From contig NZ_PZZL01000003.1 of assembly GCF_003046185.1 (NCBI RefSeq), positions 1 through 64,000 of the forward strand: 64,000 nt of DNA. Direction: 5' to 3'. Below are positions 49,691 to 58,898 of this stretch, in pieces. The DNA is from Phreatobacter oligotrophus (GTDB lineage: Bacteria; Pseudomonadota; Alphaproteobacteria; Rhizobiales; Phreatobacteraceae). Both the position numbers and the translations under genes were made by a program. Position 1 is the stretch's first letter, and each line of letters opens with the position of its first letter. The notes beneath the pieces are model-generated. The model did not search any database and was not told the DNA's origin. It worked only from the letters and a program-made list of their open reading frames with translations.

Positions 49691-50687
49691 GGCGCTCGCG
49701 AGCCTCGCCGCGGCGCTGGTCGTCGCGGCGGCGCTCGCCGCCCCCGCCGCCGCGGAGACGCGCCTGTGCAACCGCACCAGCGTCGTCACCGAGGCGGCCA
49801 TCGGCGTTGCGGTCGAGGCGACCGCGGCGACCCGTGGCTGGTTCCGGCTCGATCCCGGCCAGTGCCGCGCCATCCTGCAGACGGCCGAGGCTCCCGGCCG
49901 GCTCTTCCTTCACACCCGCCCGGTGGGCGAGGCGCCGGGCGCGAGCCTTGGCCAACCGAACCAGCGCCAGCTCTGCATCGGCGAGGGTGACTTCCTTGTG
50001 CCCGCGGCCCAGTCCTGCCGGCAGGCGGGCCATGTGATGGCCCCCTTCGCCGAGGTGAGGCCGACGGTGGCGGAAGGCATCGCCATTCTCTTCCTCTCGG
50101 AGGAGGCCGACTACGACCTGCCCCAGGCGCGCCGCGCCGGCATCCAGCGCCTCCTCACCCGGCTCGGCTATGATTCCGGCCCCATCGACGGTCTCGAAGG
50201 TCCGAAGACCGACGGCGCCATGCGCGCCTTCGTCACCGACCTCAACCTGCCCGCCGATGCCGCGGCGCTGCCCGACATCTTCGACCGCCTGCTCGCCGCG
50301 CTGCGCGCTGGCGAGGGACCGGGCTTCGCCTGGTGCAACGACACGGCCTACCGCATCATGGCGGCGCTCGGCACCGAGGATGGCGGCCGCATGGTCACCC
50401 GCGGCTGGTTCCGGATCGAGGCGGGCGCCTGCCTGAAGCCGCCGCTCGAGGGCGCCCCGCCGCGCGTCTTCTCCTTCGCCGAGGCGGTGGATGGCGACGG
50501 CCGCCCGGTCCTTCGCCAGGGGCGCCCGCTCACCTTCGGCGGCGAGACGGCAGGCTGCATCCGCGCCAGCGAGTTCGAGATCACCGGCACCGATTGCGCG
50601 GCCCACGGTGGTTTGCCGGCGCAATTTCTCGCCGTCCCTTTCGATGGGCGCCGTCGCGCCTCCCTGCGCTTCCGGGAACCCCGATGA
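49683..50687 (+). CDS. Exported protein with two DUF1036 repeats around a peptidoglycan-binding-like domain
   Basis: 334 residues from the ATG at 49683. The signal peptide ends APAAAE. An N-terminal segment (about 34-125, [31 protein letters not shown]) and a C-terminal segment (about 220-330, [31 protein letters not shown]) are two copies of DUF1036, with conserved cysteines. Between them residues of about 150-200 ([19 protein letters not shown], then [12 protein letters not shown]) match a peptidoglycan-binding (PGBD) helical unit. It is probably anchored to the periplasmic cell wall. Overlaps argB upstream and the HAD gene downstream (ATGA). Confidence 0.83.
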   Translation: MREALASLAAALVVAAALAAPAAAETRLCNRTSVVTEAAIGVAVEATAATRGWFRLDPGQCRAILQTAEAPGRLFLHTRPVGEAPGASLGQPNQRQLCIGEGDFLVPAAQSCRQAGHVMAPFAEVRPTVAEGIAILFLSEEADYDLPQARRAGIQRLLTRLGYDSGPIDGLEGPKTDGAMRAFVTDLNLPADAAALPDIFDRLLAALRAGEGPGFAWCNDTAYRIMAALGTEDGGRMVTRGWFRIEAGACLKPPLEGAPPRVFSFAEAVDGDGRPVLRQGRPLTFGGETAGCIRASEFEITGTDCAAHGGLPAQFLAVPFDGRRRASLRFREPR

Positions 50688-51385
50688 CAGACCCTGCCGC
50701 CACGCGTGCCGCCTTCGCCCATGTCGAGGCCTGGATCTTCGACCTCGACAACACGCTCTACCCCGCGCACCTGTCGCTGTGGGAGCAGATCGACGGGCGC
50801 ATCAAGGCCTATGTGGCCAAGCTCCTGAAGGTGTCGGAGGAGGAGGCCTTCCGCGTCCAGAAGGACTACTACAAGCGCTACGGCACCTCGCTGCGCGGGC
50901 TGATGATCGAGCACGGCATGAGCCCGGACGACTTCCTGTCCTATGTCCACGACATCGACCATTCGCCGCTGCAGGCGAACCCCGAGCTCGGCGCCGCCAT
51001 CGCCGCGCTGCCCGGCCGCAAGTTCGTCTTCACCTCCGGCACCCATGCGCATGTGGCGGCGGTGACGCGCCGCCTCGGCATCGACAACCATTTCGACGGC
51101 GTCTTCGACATCGTCGATGCCGGCCTGCTGCCGAAGCCGCACCGCGTGACCTACGAGAAGTTCCTCGCCGACCACGGCGTCGACCCCACCCGCGCCGCCA
51201 TGTTCGAGGACCTCGCCCGCAATCTCGAGGCGCCCCATGCGCTGGGGATGCGGACCGTGCTGGTCGTGCCGGAGAAGACCCGCGAGGTCTTCCGCGAGGC
51301 CTGGGAGTTCGAGGGCCGGACCGACGACCACATCGACCACGTCACCGACGACCTCACGGCCTTCCTGGTGAACCTCAGGCTCTAG
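50684..51385 (+). CDS. HAD-family pyrimidine 5'-nucleotidase
   Basis: 233 residues from the ATG at 50684, which overlaps the preceding stop by 4 bp. HAD motifs: FDLDNTLYP (motif I, two aspartates), FTSGTHAHV (motif II), a Lys in KPHRVTYEK, and MFEDLARN (motif IV). The spacing with a helical cap after motif I and YYKRYGTSLRGL is that of SDT1/PHM8-type pyrimidine nucleotidases. It removes phosphate from UMP or CMP. Last gene of the argB operon. Confidence 0.9.
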   Translation: MTDPAATRAAFAHVEAWIFDLDNTLYPAHLSLWEQIDGRIKAYVAKLLKVSEEEAFRVQKDYYKRYGTSLRGLMIEHGMSPDDFLSYVHDIDHSPLQANPELGAAIAALPGRKFVFTSGTHAHVAAVTRRLGIDNHFDGVFDIVDAGLLPKPHRVTYEKFLADHGVDPTRAAMFEDLARNLEAPHALGMRTVLVVPEKTREVFREAWEFEGRTDDHIDHVTDDLTAFLVNLRL

Positions 51386-51389
51386 GCCG

Positions 51390-52004
51390 TCAGGCCCCGC
51401 CGCGGAAGCAGGCGAACTGCAGGCGGAACACCTCCGCCCCGCGCCGGGCGAGGTCGAAGCGGCGGCCGAATTTCAGCCAGTCCGCGATGACGCCGTGGAG
51501 CAGCCAGTCGAAGCAGTCGGCGGCTGTCGCGGCGGTCCACGGCGCGGCGATCTGGCCGCGCTCGGCGGCCTTCACGAAGGCGCTCGCGAGCTGCAGCCGC
51601 ACGTCCTCCATCATGCTGGTCTTGCGTTCCATGACGGGGGTCATCAGCTCGGGCTGGTCGCAGAAGGTCACGAGCGAATAGATCCGCTGGCGCCGCTCGT
51701 CGGTGGCGAGCCGCTGCAGCGCCGCGACGACCATGGCCTCCAGCGCCCCAAGCGGACCGGCCGGATCGTCCTCGGACAGCAGCGCCAGCAGGTCCTCGTG
51801 GAACAGCGGCGCATCCTCGAACAGGGCGATGACGAGATCGGCCTTGTTGGTGAAGTGCCAGTAGACCGCGCCGCGGGTGACGCCGGCCTCGGCGGCAATC
51901 TCCTCGAGCGAGGTCTTGGCCAGGCCCTTCGCATGGAAGAGGCGTTCGGCGGCGGAGAGAAGCCCCCGCCGCGTTTCCTCCGCCTCGGCCTTGGTGCGCC
52001 GCAA
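51390..52004 (-). CDS. TetR-family repressor of the RND efflux operon (AcrR/TtgR-like)
   Basis: 204 residues. N-terminal HTH (ETRRGLLSAAERLFHAKG, then TSLEEIAAEAGVTRGAVYWHF) of the AcrR subgroup; the C-terminal ligand domain is helical and ends LQFACFRGG. It starts 1 bp after the pump gene, so it is the third gene of the operon and represses its own expression. The TACATACA/TGTATGTA palindrome at 56399-56418 is the likely site, because its half-sites match those of the E. coli AcrR operator as I recall it. Confidence 0.92.
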   Translation of the reverse strand: MRRTKAEAEETRRGLLSAAERLFHAKGLAKTSLEEIAAEAGVTRGAVYWHFTNKADLVIALFEDAPLFHEDLLALLSEDDPAGPLGALEAMVVAALQRLATDERRQRIYSLVTFCDQPELMTPVMERKTSMMEDVRLQLASAFVKAAERGQIAAPWTAATAADCFDWLLHGVIADWLKFGRRFDLARRGAEVFRLQFACFRGGA

Positions 52005-52005
52005 G

Positions 52006-55000
52006 TCAGTGACCGGCGGCGGGAGGGGGAGCCTCGGCGGGCGTCTTGTCCGGCGCCTTGTCGCCGCCGCCCATGATCCGCGTCACGACGACGAAGAAGA
52101 TCGGGACGAAGACGACGGCGAGGATCGTTGCCGAGATCATGCCGCCGAGCACGCCGGTGCCGAGCGCCTGCTGGCTCGCGGCGCTGGCGCCCGAGGCAAT
52201 GGCGAGCGGCAGCACGCCGAGCGCGAAGGCGAGGGAGGTCATGAGGATCGGCCGGAAGCGCAGATGCGCCGCCTCGATCGTCGCCTCCATCAGGCCCTTG
52301 CCCTCGGCCCTCAGGTCCTTGGCGAACTCGATGATGAGGATGGCGTTCTTCGAGGACAGGCCGATGATCGCGACGAGGCCGACCATGAAGTAGACGTCGT
52401 TCGGCATGCCGCGCAGCGTCACCGCCGCCACCGAGCCGATGACGCCGAGCGGCACCACCAGCAGCACCGAGATCGGGATCGACCAGCTCTCGTAGAGCGC
52501 GGCAAGGCAGAGGAAGACGAGGATGCAGGACAGCGCGATCAGCAGCGGGGCCTGCGAGCCGGCCTGGATCTCCTGCAGCGACTGGCCCGTCCACTCATAG
52601 CCGAAGCCCGGCGGCAGGTCGGCGGCGAGCCGCTGCATCTCAGCGATGGCATCGCCGGACGAGAAGCCCGGGGCCGCCGCGCCCGACATGCGGACGGACG
52701 GATAGCCGTTATAGCCGACGATCTGCGAAGGACCGCGCTGCCACTCGGCCCGGGCGAAGGCCGAGAGCGGCACCATGCCGCCATTGGCGTTGCGGACGTT
52801 GAGGTTCAAGAGGTCGTCGATCTGCATGCGCGAGGCCGTGTCGCCCTGCACCAGCACGCGCTGGAGACGACCGGCATTGGGGAAGTCGTTGACGTAGGAC
52901 GAGCCCAGCGTCGTCGAGATGGTGGCGTTGATGTCGGCGAAGGTGACGCCGAACGTGTTGGCCTTCTCGCGGTCGATGATGAGCGCGATCTGGGCTGCGT
53001 CCGGCAGGCCCTCGACGAAGACCTGCGCCAGCTTCGGACTGCGCATGGCGGCGCCGACGAGCTGGTCGCGGGCTGCGGCCAGCTGCTGCTGGGTCTGGCC
53101 GCCGCGCGCCTGCAGGCGGAAGGCGAAGCCGTTGGAATTGCCGAGGCCCTGGATGGGCGGCGGCGAGAGCGAGAAGACGATGGCATCGCGCAGCTGCGAC
53201 AGCGCGATCGTGCCGCGCAGCGCGATGGCGGAAGCCGCATCGCGCGGACCACGCTCGCCCCAGTCCTTCAGCGTCACGAAGGCGAGCGCCGCGTTCTGGC
53301 CCTGGCCGAAGAAGGAGAAGCCGCGCACGGTGACGATGCGGGACACGCCCGGCTCGGCCATGAAGTGCTTCTCCGCCGCCTCGATGGCCGCCATGGTGCG
53401 GTTCACCGTGGCGTCCGACGGCGCCTGGAAGTTGACGATGATGTAGCCCTGGTCCTCGTTCGGCAGGAACGAGGTGGGCAGGCGCACATAGAGCCAGCCG
53501 AGGCCGATCAGCAGCGCCAGATAGATGATCATGTAGCGCCCGCCGCGGCGGATCAGGTGGCCGACCATGGCGGAATAGCCGTGCGAGGTCTTGTCGAAGC
53601 CGCGGTTGAACCAGCCGAAGAATCCACGCTTGGCGTGATGGTGGCCGGCCTGGACGGGCTTCAGGAAGCTCGCGGCCAGCGCCGGCGTCAGCGACAGCGC
53701 CAGGAAGGCCGAAAACAGGATCGACACGACCATGGTCAGGCTGAACTGCTTGTAGATCACGCCGACCGCGCCGGGGAAGAAGGCGAGCGGAATGAACACC
53801 GAGACCAGCACGGCGGTGATGCCGATGACCGCACCGGTGATCTGCCCCATGGCCTTGCGCGTCGCCTCCTTCGGCGACAGGCCCTCCTCCGACATGATGC
53901 GCTCGACGTTCTCCACCACGACGATGGCGTCGTCGACGAGGATGCCGATGGCGAGCACCATGGCGAACATGGTGAGCACGTTGATGGAGAAGCCGGTGGC
54001 ATACATCACCGCGCAGGTGCCGAGCAGTGCCACCGGCACGACGATGGCCGGGATCAGCGTGTAGCGCAGGTTCTGCAGGAACAGGAACATCACGAGGAAG
54101 ACGAGCACCATCGCCTCGCCGAGCGTGTGCAGCACCTTCTCGATCGACACCTTCACGAAGGGCGAGGTGTCGTAGGGGATCGCGAATTCGACGCCGGGCG
54201 GGAAATTGGTGGCGAGCTCGGTCATGCGCTTCTTCACCGCCTCGGCGGTGGCGAGCGCATTGCCGGTCGGCGAGAGCTGCACGGCGATGGCCGCGGCCGG
54301 CTTGCCGTTGAGGCGCGCCGAGGTCGCATAGGCCTGGGCGCCCACTTCGATGCGGGCGACATCGCGCAGCCGCACCAGCGAGCCGTCGCGGTTGGCGCGC
54401 AGCACGATGGAGCCGAACTCGTCGGGCGAGACGAGCTGGCCCTTCACCAGAACGGTGGCGGTCACCTGCTGGTTGATCGGGTTCGGCAGGGCGCCGATGG
54501 AGCCGGCGGCGACCTGCGCGTTCTGCGCGGTCACCGCATTGGTGACGTCGGCGGCGGTGAGGTTGAGGCCGACCATCTTGTCCGGGTCGAGCCAGATGCG
54601 CATGGCGCGCTCGGAGGCGAAGAGCTGGGCGCGGCCGACACCCGGCACGCGGCGGATCTCGCCCAGGATGTTGCGGCTCATGTAGTCGCCGAGGCCGATG
54701 TCATCCAGCGTGCCGTCGGTCGAGGTCAGCGTCACGACGAGCAGGAAGTTCGAGCGGGCCTGGTCGACCTGCACGCCCTGCTGGCTGACGGAGCGCGGCA
54801 GGCGCGGCTCGACGCGGCGCACGCGGTTCTGCACCTCCACCGCCGCGGCGGCGCCATTGGTGCCGGGGCGGAAGGTGACGGTGATCTGGATGGAGCCCGT
54901 CGTATCGGCGACCGACTCGAAATAGAGCAGGCCCTCGATGCCGTTCAGCTCCTCCTCGATCGGCCGCGTCACCGCCTGGTAGGCATCCTCGGGCGCAGCG

Positions 55001-55152
55001 CCCGGATAGGCCGTGTTGATGGTGATCTGCGGCGGAGCGACGTCCGGATACTGGGCGACCGGCAGCTGCGGGATGGCCAGCACGCCGCCGAGCATGATCA
55101 GGATGGAGACGACCCACGCGAAGATGGGCCGGTCGATGAAGAATTGCGGCAT
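52006..55152 (-). CDS. RND multidrug efflux pump, inner-membrane transporter (HAE1/AcrB-like)
   Basis: 1048 residues, the standard length. Begins MPQFFIDRPIFAWVVSILIM. Twelve transmembrane helices and two large periplasmic loops are visible. The proton-relay pair Asp-Asp is present in GILVDDAIVVVENVERIM. Further signatures are QYPDVAPPQI, GLLYFESVADTTG and FVCLAALYESW-like text near TM9. It is a homotrimer that exports hydrophobic drugs with proton influx through an adaptor and an outer-membrane channel. The adaptor gene is 10 bp upstream. No TolC-type channel gene is in this cluster. Confidence 0.96.
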   Translation of the reverse strand: MPQFFIDRPIFAWVVSILIMLGGVLAIPQLPVAQYPDVAPPQITINTAYPGAAPEDAYQAVTRPIEEELNGIEGLLYFESVADTTGSIQITVTFRPGTNGAAAAVEVQNRVRRVEPRLPRSVSQQGVQVDQARSNFLLVVTLTSTDGTLDDIGLGDYMSRNILGEIRRVPGVGRAQLFASERAMRIWLDPDKMVGLNLTAADVTNAVTAQNAQVAAGSIGALPNPINQQVTATVLVKGQLVSPDEFGSIVLRANRDGSLVRLRDVARIEVGAQAYATSARLNGKPAAAIAVQLSPTGNALATAEAVKKRMTELATNFPPGVEFAIPYDTSPFVKVSIEKVLHTLGEAMVLVFLVMFLFLQNLRYTLIPAIVVPVALLGTCAVMYATGFSINVLTMFAMVLAIGILVDDAIVVVENVERIMSEEGLSPKEATRKAMGQITGAVIGITAVLVSVFIPLAFFPGAVGVIYKQFSLTMVVSILFSAFLALSLTPALAASFLKPVQAGHHHAKRGFFGWFNRGFDKTSHGYSAMVGHLIRRGGRYMIIYLALLIGLGWLYVRLPTSFLPNEDQGYIIVNFQAPSDATVNRTMAAIEAAEKHFMAEPGVSRIVTVRGFSFFGQGQNAALAFVTLKDWGERGPRDAASAIALRGTIALSQLRDAIVFSLSPPPIQGLGNSNGFAFRLQARGGQTQQQLAAARDQLVGAAMRSPKLAQVFVEGLPDAAQIALIIDREKANTFGVTFADINATISTTLGSSYVNDFPNAGRLQRVLVQGDTASRMQIDDLLNLNVRNANGGMVPLSAFARAEWQRGPSQIVGYNGYPSVRMSGAAAPGFSSGDAIAEMQRLAADLPPGFGYEWTGQSLQEIQAGSQAPLLIALSCILVFLCLAALYESWSIPISVLLVVPLGVIGSVAAVTLRGMPNDVYFMVGLVAIIGLSSKNAILIIEFAKDLRAEGKGLMEATIEAAHLRFRPILMTSLAFALGVLPLAIASGASAASQQALGTGVLGGMISATILAVVFVPIFFVVVTRIMGGGDKAPDKTPAEAPPPAAGH

Positions 55153-55162
55153 CGCGCGGTCC

Positions 55163-56338
55163 TCAGCGGGAGGCCGGGGCGGCAGCGGCAGCCCCCTGGC
55201 CCGGCGGGGCCCAGGGCCGCGGCGTCACCTTGGCGCCGGGGCGCAGGCGCTGGAAGCCGTCCACCACCACGCGGTCGCCATTGGCGAGGCCGTCATCGAT
55301 CACCGCATCGGTGCCGACGACCCGGGACGTGCGGACGATGCGCACCTCCACCGTGTCGTCCGGCTTGACGACGAAGAGCTGGGCGCGCCCGGCCGTGTCG
55401 CGCTGGATCGCCTGCTGCGGCACCGTCACGGCATTGGGCTGGACGCCCTGCTCGATCAGCACGCGCACATACATGCCCGGCAGCAGATCGCCGTTGGGAT
55501 TGGGGAACTCGCCGCGCAGCGTCACCTGGCCGGTGCCGGCATCCACCGTCGCCTCGGAGAAGAGCAGGCGGCCGGGATGGGGATAGGGGCTGCCATCGTC
55601 CATGAGCAGCCGCACCGCGGCCACGTCGGCCTTGTCCTCGGTGAGCGCCCCGGCATTCACCGCACGGCGCAGGCGGATGAGGTCGGTGGCCGACTGGGTG
55701 AAGTCGGCATAGATCGGGTCGAGCTGCTGGATGGTCGCCAGCGCGTCGGCGCCGTTCGCCGCGACGAGGGCGCCCTCGGTGATGAGGGCGCGGCCGATCC
55801 GGCCGCTGATCGGCGCGGTGATATCGGCATATCGCAGGTTCAGCTCGGCCGAGGCGAGGCCGGCCTTGGCGCTCGCCACATCGGCGTCGGCCTGGGCGAG
55901 GGTCGCCACCGCGCTGTCGAGCTGCTGGGGGCTCGCGACATTGCGCTCGCGCAGCTGCTCGACGCGGTCGCTCTGCTGCTGGGCGAGGAGGCGCGTGGCC
56001 TGGGCGCGCTGCAGCGTTGCCCGCGAGCGCTCGACCTCGACCCGGAACGGCTCGGGATCGATGCGGTAGAGCACGTCGCCTTCCTTCACCAGGCTGCCCT
56101 GCTGGAAGACGCGGGCAATGACGATGCCCGAGACGCGCGGACGCACCTGGGCGATCCGCGTCGGGGCGATGCGGCCCGGCAGCTCGCTGATGATCGGAAC
56201 GGGCCGCGCCTTCACCTCGACGATGCCGACGGGCGGGGGCGGCGGGGTCTGGCCGGGGGCCTGCGCCCGGGCGGGCGTGCCGGCGAGGCCGGAAAGCAGG
56301 ACGAGGGCCGCGGCGGCCGGAAAACGAAGGAGCGTCAT
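55163..56338 (-). CDS. RND efflux periplasmic adaptor (membrane fusion protein)
   Basis: 391 residues from the ATG at 56338; the open frame extends to 56500, but that part covers the promoter. The signal peptide (LLRFPAAAALVLLSG, ending ARAQA) has no lipobox Cys, so the protein is soluble or peripheral. Lipoyl and hairpin sections flank RPRVSGIVIARVFQQGSLVKEGD, and the coiled-coil stem is rich in Gln, Ala and Arg (about 95-160). The beta-barrel and membrane-proximal parts follow. It connects the RND pump to an outer-membrane channel. First gene of the operon. Confidence 0.94.
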   Translation of the reverse strand: MTLLRFPAAAALVLLSGLAGTPARAQAPGQTPPPPPVGIVEVKARPVPIISELPGRIAPTRIAQVRPRVSGIVIARVFQQGSLVKEGDVLYRIDPEPFRVEVERSRATLQRAQATRLLAQQQSDRVEQLRERNVASPQQLDSAVATLAQADADVASAKAGLASAELNLRYADITAPISGRIGRALITEGALVAANGADALATIQQLDPIYADFTQSATDLIRLRRAVNAGALTEDKADVAAVRLLMDDGSPYPHPGRLLFSEATVDAGTGQVTLRGEFPNPNGDLLPGMYVRVLIEQGVQPNAVTVPQQAIQRDTAGRAQLFVVKPDDTVEVRIVRTSRVVGTDAVIDDGLANGDRVVVDGFQRLRPGAKVTPRPWAPPGQGAAAAAPASR

Positions 56339-56398
56339 GGGGGAAATCCCGGGGAAGGAGACGGGTCGGCGCGGGCTGCGGATCACGTCGCCTGGAAA

Positions 56399-56418
56399 TA
56401 CATACACTGATGTATGTA
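56399..56418. promoter_or_regulatory. Perfect palindromic operator for the TetR repressor
   Basis: TACATACA-CTGA-TGTATGTA: 8-bp perfect inverted repeat with a 4-bp centre, 60 bp upstream of the adaptor start. It overlaps the -10 box of the candidate promoter, so a bound repressor would block transcription. Confidence 0.8.
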
Positions 56419-56441
56419 ACTTTTGTGGAAACAGGTTGCAA
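56413..56441 (-). promoter_or_regulatory. Promoter of the RND efflux operon
   Basis: On the minus strand TTGCAA (-35, 56436-56441) and TACATA (-10, 56413-56418) are separated by exactly 17 bp. The -10 lies in the left arm of the palindromic operator. Called by eye. Confidence 0.55.
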
Positions 56442-56518
56442 GACAGAAGGGGCGCGCTCACCGGATGGTGAAGAGCCGGACTTGACCCCCTACGGGGCAC
56501 GAGGGACCCTCCGGGGCC

Positions 56519-56785
56519 ATGACCGCCAATTTCGACGATCCCGTCGTCAAGGCCAGGGTGGTGCGCGCCCTGCTGATCCTGACACCGTTCCTCGTGATCG
56601 GCTCATACCTCTTCGCGCTGCTGCAGAACGCGTCACAGCCTATCGCGTTCCTGCTCGCAGGTTTGTCAGCAGCGATGAGCCTCGGCACCGCGGCCTGCAT
56701 CCACTGGCTCGGCTCGGCGTCCCGCCACGTGGCCACGGCCGTTATCGTCATCGTCGCGATCCTCTCCTTCCTCACCCGCCGCTGA
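56519..56785 (+). CDS. Small membrane protein, function unknown
   Basis: 88 residues with two to three hydrophobic helices (about 18-37, 41-62, 68-85) in the order LLILTPFLVIGSYLFALL, LLAGLSAAMSLGTAACI, VATAVIVIVAILSFL, and an Arg-Arg end. No motif is recognised. It lies between the divergently transcribed efflux operon and the SDR gene, with a weak ribosome site (CTCCGGGG). The coding pattern is GC-rich as in neighbours, so I think it is real. Confidence 0.55.
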   Translation: MTANFDDPVVKARVVRALLILTPFLVIGSYLFALLQNASQPIAFLLAGLSAAMSLGTAACIHWLGSASRHVATAVIVIVAILSFLTRR

Positions 56786-56889
56786 ACGGCCATCAGCCGC
56801 ACGGCCGATTGACCATCGGATCCCCGCTGACAAAGGTGCGGGCCGACAGGAATGCGCCCGCCTGCTGTGCGGGCCGAGGAGCGACAGCC

Positions 56890-57651
56890 ATGGATGCACG
56901 GGGTACGGCGGCAATCATCACCGGAGGCGCCTCCGGGCTCGGTGGGGCAACCGCCATGCGGCTGGCCAAGGCCGGCGCCAAGGTCACCATATTCGACCTC
57001 AATGCCGACCTCGGCCAGGCCCTGGCGAAGGAGATCGGCGGCCATTTCGTCAAGGTGAACGTCGTCGACGAGGCGGCGGTGGACGCTGCCCTCGCCGAGG
57101 CCGAGGGCCTGCATGGCAAGGCCCGCATCTGCGTCAACTGCGCCGGCATCGGCCCGCCCGCCAAGGTCATCGCCCGCGACGGCTCGCCCCTGCCGCTGGC
57201 CGACTTCAACAAGATCATCCAGGTGAACCTGCTCGGCACCTTCAACGTGCTGTCGAAGTTCGCCGCCCGCCTGCACACCGCCGAGCCGATCGGCGAGGAG
57301 CGCGGCGTCATCGTCAACACCGCCTCCGTCGCCGCCTTCGACGGCCAGATCGGCCAGCCCGCCTATGCGGCATCCAAGGGCGGCATCGTCGGCATGACCC
57401 TGCCGATCGCCCGCGAGCTCGCCCGCTTCGGCATCCGCATCGTCACCATCGCGCCGGGCCTCTTCCTCACCCCGCTCATGGGCTCGCTGCCGAAGGAGGC
57501 GCAGGACTCGCTCGGCGCCCAGGTGCCCTTCCCCTCCCGCCTCGGCCACCCCGACGAATATGCCATGATGGTCGAGGCCATCGTCGCCAACCCGATGCTC
57601 AACGGCGAGACCATCCGCCTCGACGGCGCCATCCGGATGTCGCCGAAATGA
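56890..57651 (+). CDS. Short-chain dehydrogenase, 3-hydroxyacyl-CoA dehydrogenase (type II, HSD10-like)
   Basis: 253 residues from the ATG at 56890. Cofactor motif TGGASGLGG and FDLNAD (favours NAD over NADP), VNCAGIGP, and the catalytic Ser, Tyr and Lys in NTASVAAFDGQIGQPAYAAS followed by KGG. The C-terminal APGLFLTPLMGSLP and RLGHPDEYAMMVEAI are close to 17-beta-HSD type 10/3-hydroxyacyl-CoA dehydrogenase type II. It oxidises a 3-hydroxyacyl-CoA. It overlaps the next gene (acyl-CoA dehydrogenase) by 4 bp and starts the acyl-CoA catabolic operon. Confidence 0.9.
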   Translation: MDARGTAAIITGGASGLGGATAMRLAKAGAKVTIFDLNADLGQALAKEIGGHFVKVNVVDEAAVDAALAEAEGLHGKARICVNCAGIGPPAKVIARDGSPLPLADFNKIIQVNLLGTFNVLSKFAARLHTAEPIGEERGVIVNTASVAAFDGQIGQPAYAASKGGIVGMTLPIARELARFGIRIVTIAPGLFLTPLMGSLPKEAQDSLGAQVPFPSRLGHPDEYAMMVEAIVANPMLNGETIRLDGAIRMSPK

Positions 57652-58841
57652 GCGGCCACGCCGAAGTCGAGCCGGCGGGCGCGACACCCCGCGCCAAGGC
57701 CATCGGCGCGAAGGTCGAGGCCTTCGTCCGCAAGGTCATCGTGCCCTACGAGACCGATGCCCGGCTGGGGCCCCATGGCCCCTCCGAGGACATGGTCGTC
57801 GAGATGCGCGAGAAGGCACGGGCCGCCGGCGTGCTCACCCCACACATCCTCGACGACGGCGACCATCTCAGCCAGGCAGAGACGGCCTATGTGCTGATCC
57901 GCTCCGGCCTGTCGCCCCTCGGCCCGACGGCGGTGAACACCGCCGCCCCCGACGAGGGCAACATGTATCTCCTCGGCAAAGTCGGCTCCGACGCGCAGAA
58001 GGAGCGCTTCCTGAAGCCCCTCGTCGAGGGGCGCGCCCGCTCGGCCTTCTTCATGACCGAACCGGCCATGGAGGGCGGCGCCGGTTCCGACCCGTCGATG
58101 ATGAAGACCACCTGCAGCCTCGACGGCAACCACTGGGTCATCAACGGCCGCAAGGCCTTCATCACCGGCGCCGAGGGCGCCAAGGTCGGCATCGTCATGG
58201 CGAAGTCCGACGACGGCGCCTGCATGTTCCTCGTCGACCTGCCCGACCCGGCCATCCGCATCGAGCGGGTGCTCGACACCATCGACAGCACCATGCCCGG
58301 CGGCCACGCCATCATCGCCATCGACAACCTGCGCGTCCCCGCCGACCAGATGCTCGGCGCGAGCGGCGAGGGCTTCAAATATGCCCAGGTCCGCCTGTCG
58401 CCGGCCCGCCTGTCCCATTGCATGCGCTGGCTCGGCGCCTGCGTCCGCGCCCATGAGATCGCCACCGACTATGCCTGCCGCCGCGAGGCCTTCGGCAAGA
58501 CGCTGATCGACCACGAGGGCGTCGGCTTCATGCTGGCGGAGAACCTCATCGACCTGAAGCAGGCCGAGCTAATGATCGACTGGTGCGCCGGCGTCCTCGA
58601 CGGCGGCTCGCTCGGCACGGCCGAGAGCTCCATGGCCAAGGTCGCCGTCTCCGAGGCGCTGATGCGCATCGCCGACCGCTGCGTCCAGGTCATGGGCGGC
58701 ATGGGCGTCTCCGGCGACACCATCGTCGAGCGGGTGTTCCGCGAGATCCGCGCCTTCCGCATCTATGACGGCCCGACCGAGGTCCACAAATGGTCGCTGG
58801 CCAAGAAGATCAAGCGGGACTGGAAGCAGGCGCGCCACTGA
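57648..58841 (+). CDS. Acyl-CoA dehydrogenase
   Basis: 397 residues with the three-part fold: N-terminal helices, a beta-barrel with FFMTEPAMEGGAGSDPSMM (FAD/acyl-CoA-binding segment) and VINGRKAFITGAEGAKV, then a C-terminal helical bundle with the signature DYACRREAFGKTLIDHEGVGFMLAEN-type sequence and RIYDGPTEVHKWSLAKKI. It introduces a trans-2 double bond into acyl-CoA with FAD. The R-x-x-DG end resembles the ACAD10/11-type subgroup. Coupled to the SDR gene by an ATGA overlap. Confidence 0.92.
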   Translation: MSGHAEVEPAGATPRAKAIGAKVEAFVRKVIVPYETDARLGPHGPSEDMVVEMREKARAAGVLTPHILDDGDHLSQAETAYVLIRSGLSPLGPTAVNTAAPDEGNMYLLGKVGSDAQKERFLKPLVEGRARSAFFMTEPAMEGGAGSDPSMMKTTCSLDGNHWVINGRKAFITGAEGAKVGIVMAKSDDGACMFLVDLPDPAIRIERVLDTIDSTMPGGHAIIAIDNLRVPADQMLGASGEGFKYAQVRLSPARLSHCMRWLGACVRAHEIATDYACRREAFGKTLIDHEGVGFMLAENLIDLKQAELMIDWCAGVLDGGSLGTAESSMAKVAVSEALMRIADRCVQVMGGMGVSGDTIVERVFREIRAFRIYDGPTEVHKWSLAKKIKRDWKQARH

Positions 58842-58898
58842 CCGCGACCACGCAAGGAGACGGTCGCCCTGGAACGACCGCCGCAACGGAGGATGACC

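Noticed and set aside
51877-55368. A 1163-codon open frame on the plus strand
   Set aside because: It lies entirely opposite the RND pump and TetR genes. Its sequence is Arg/Gly/His-rich low-complexity text typical of the antisense of GC-rich genes, and no ribosome site or motif is visible.
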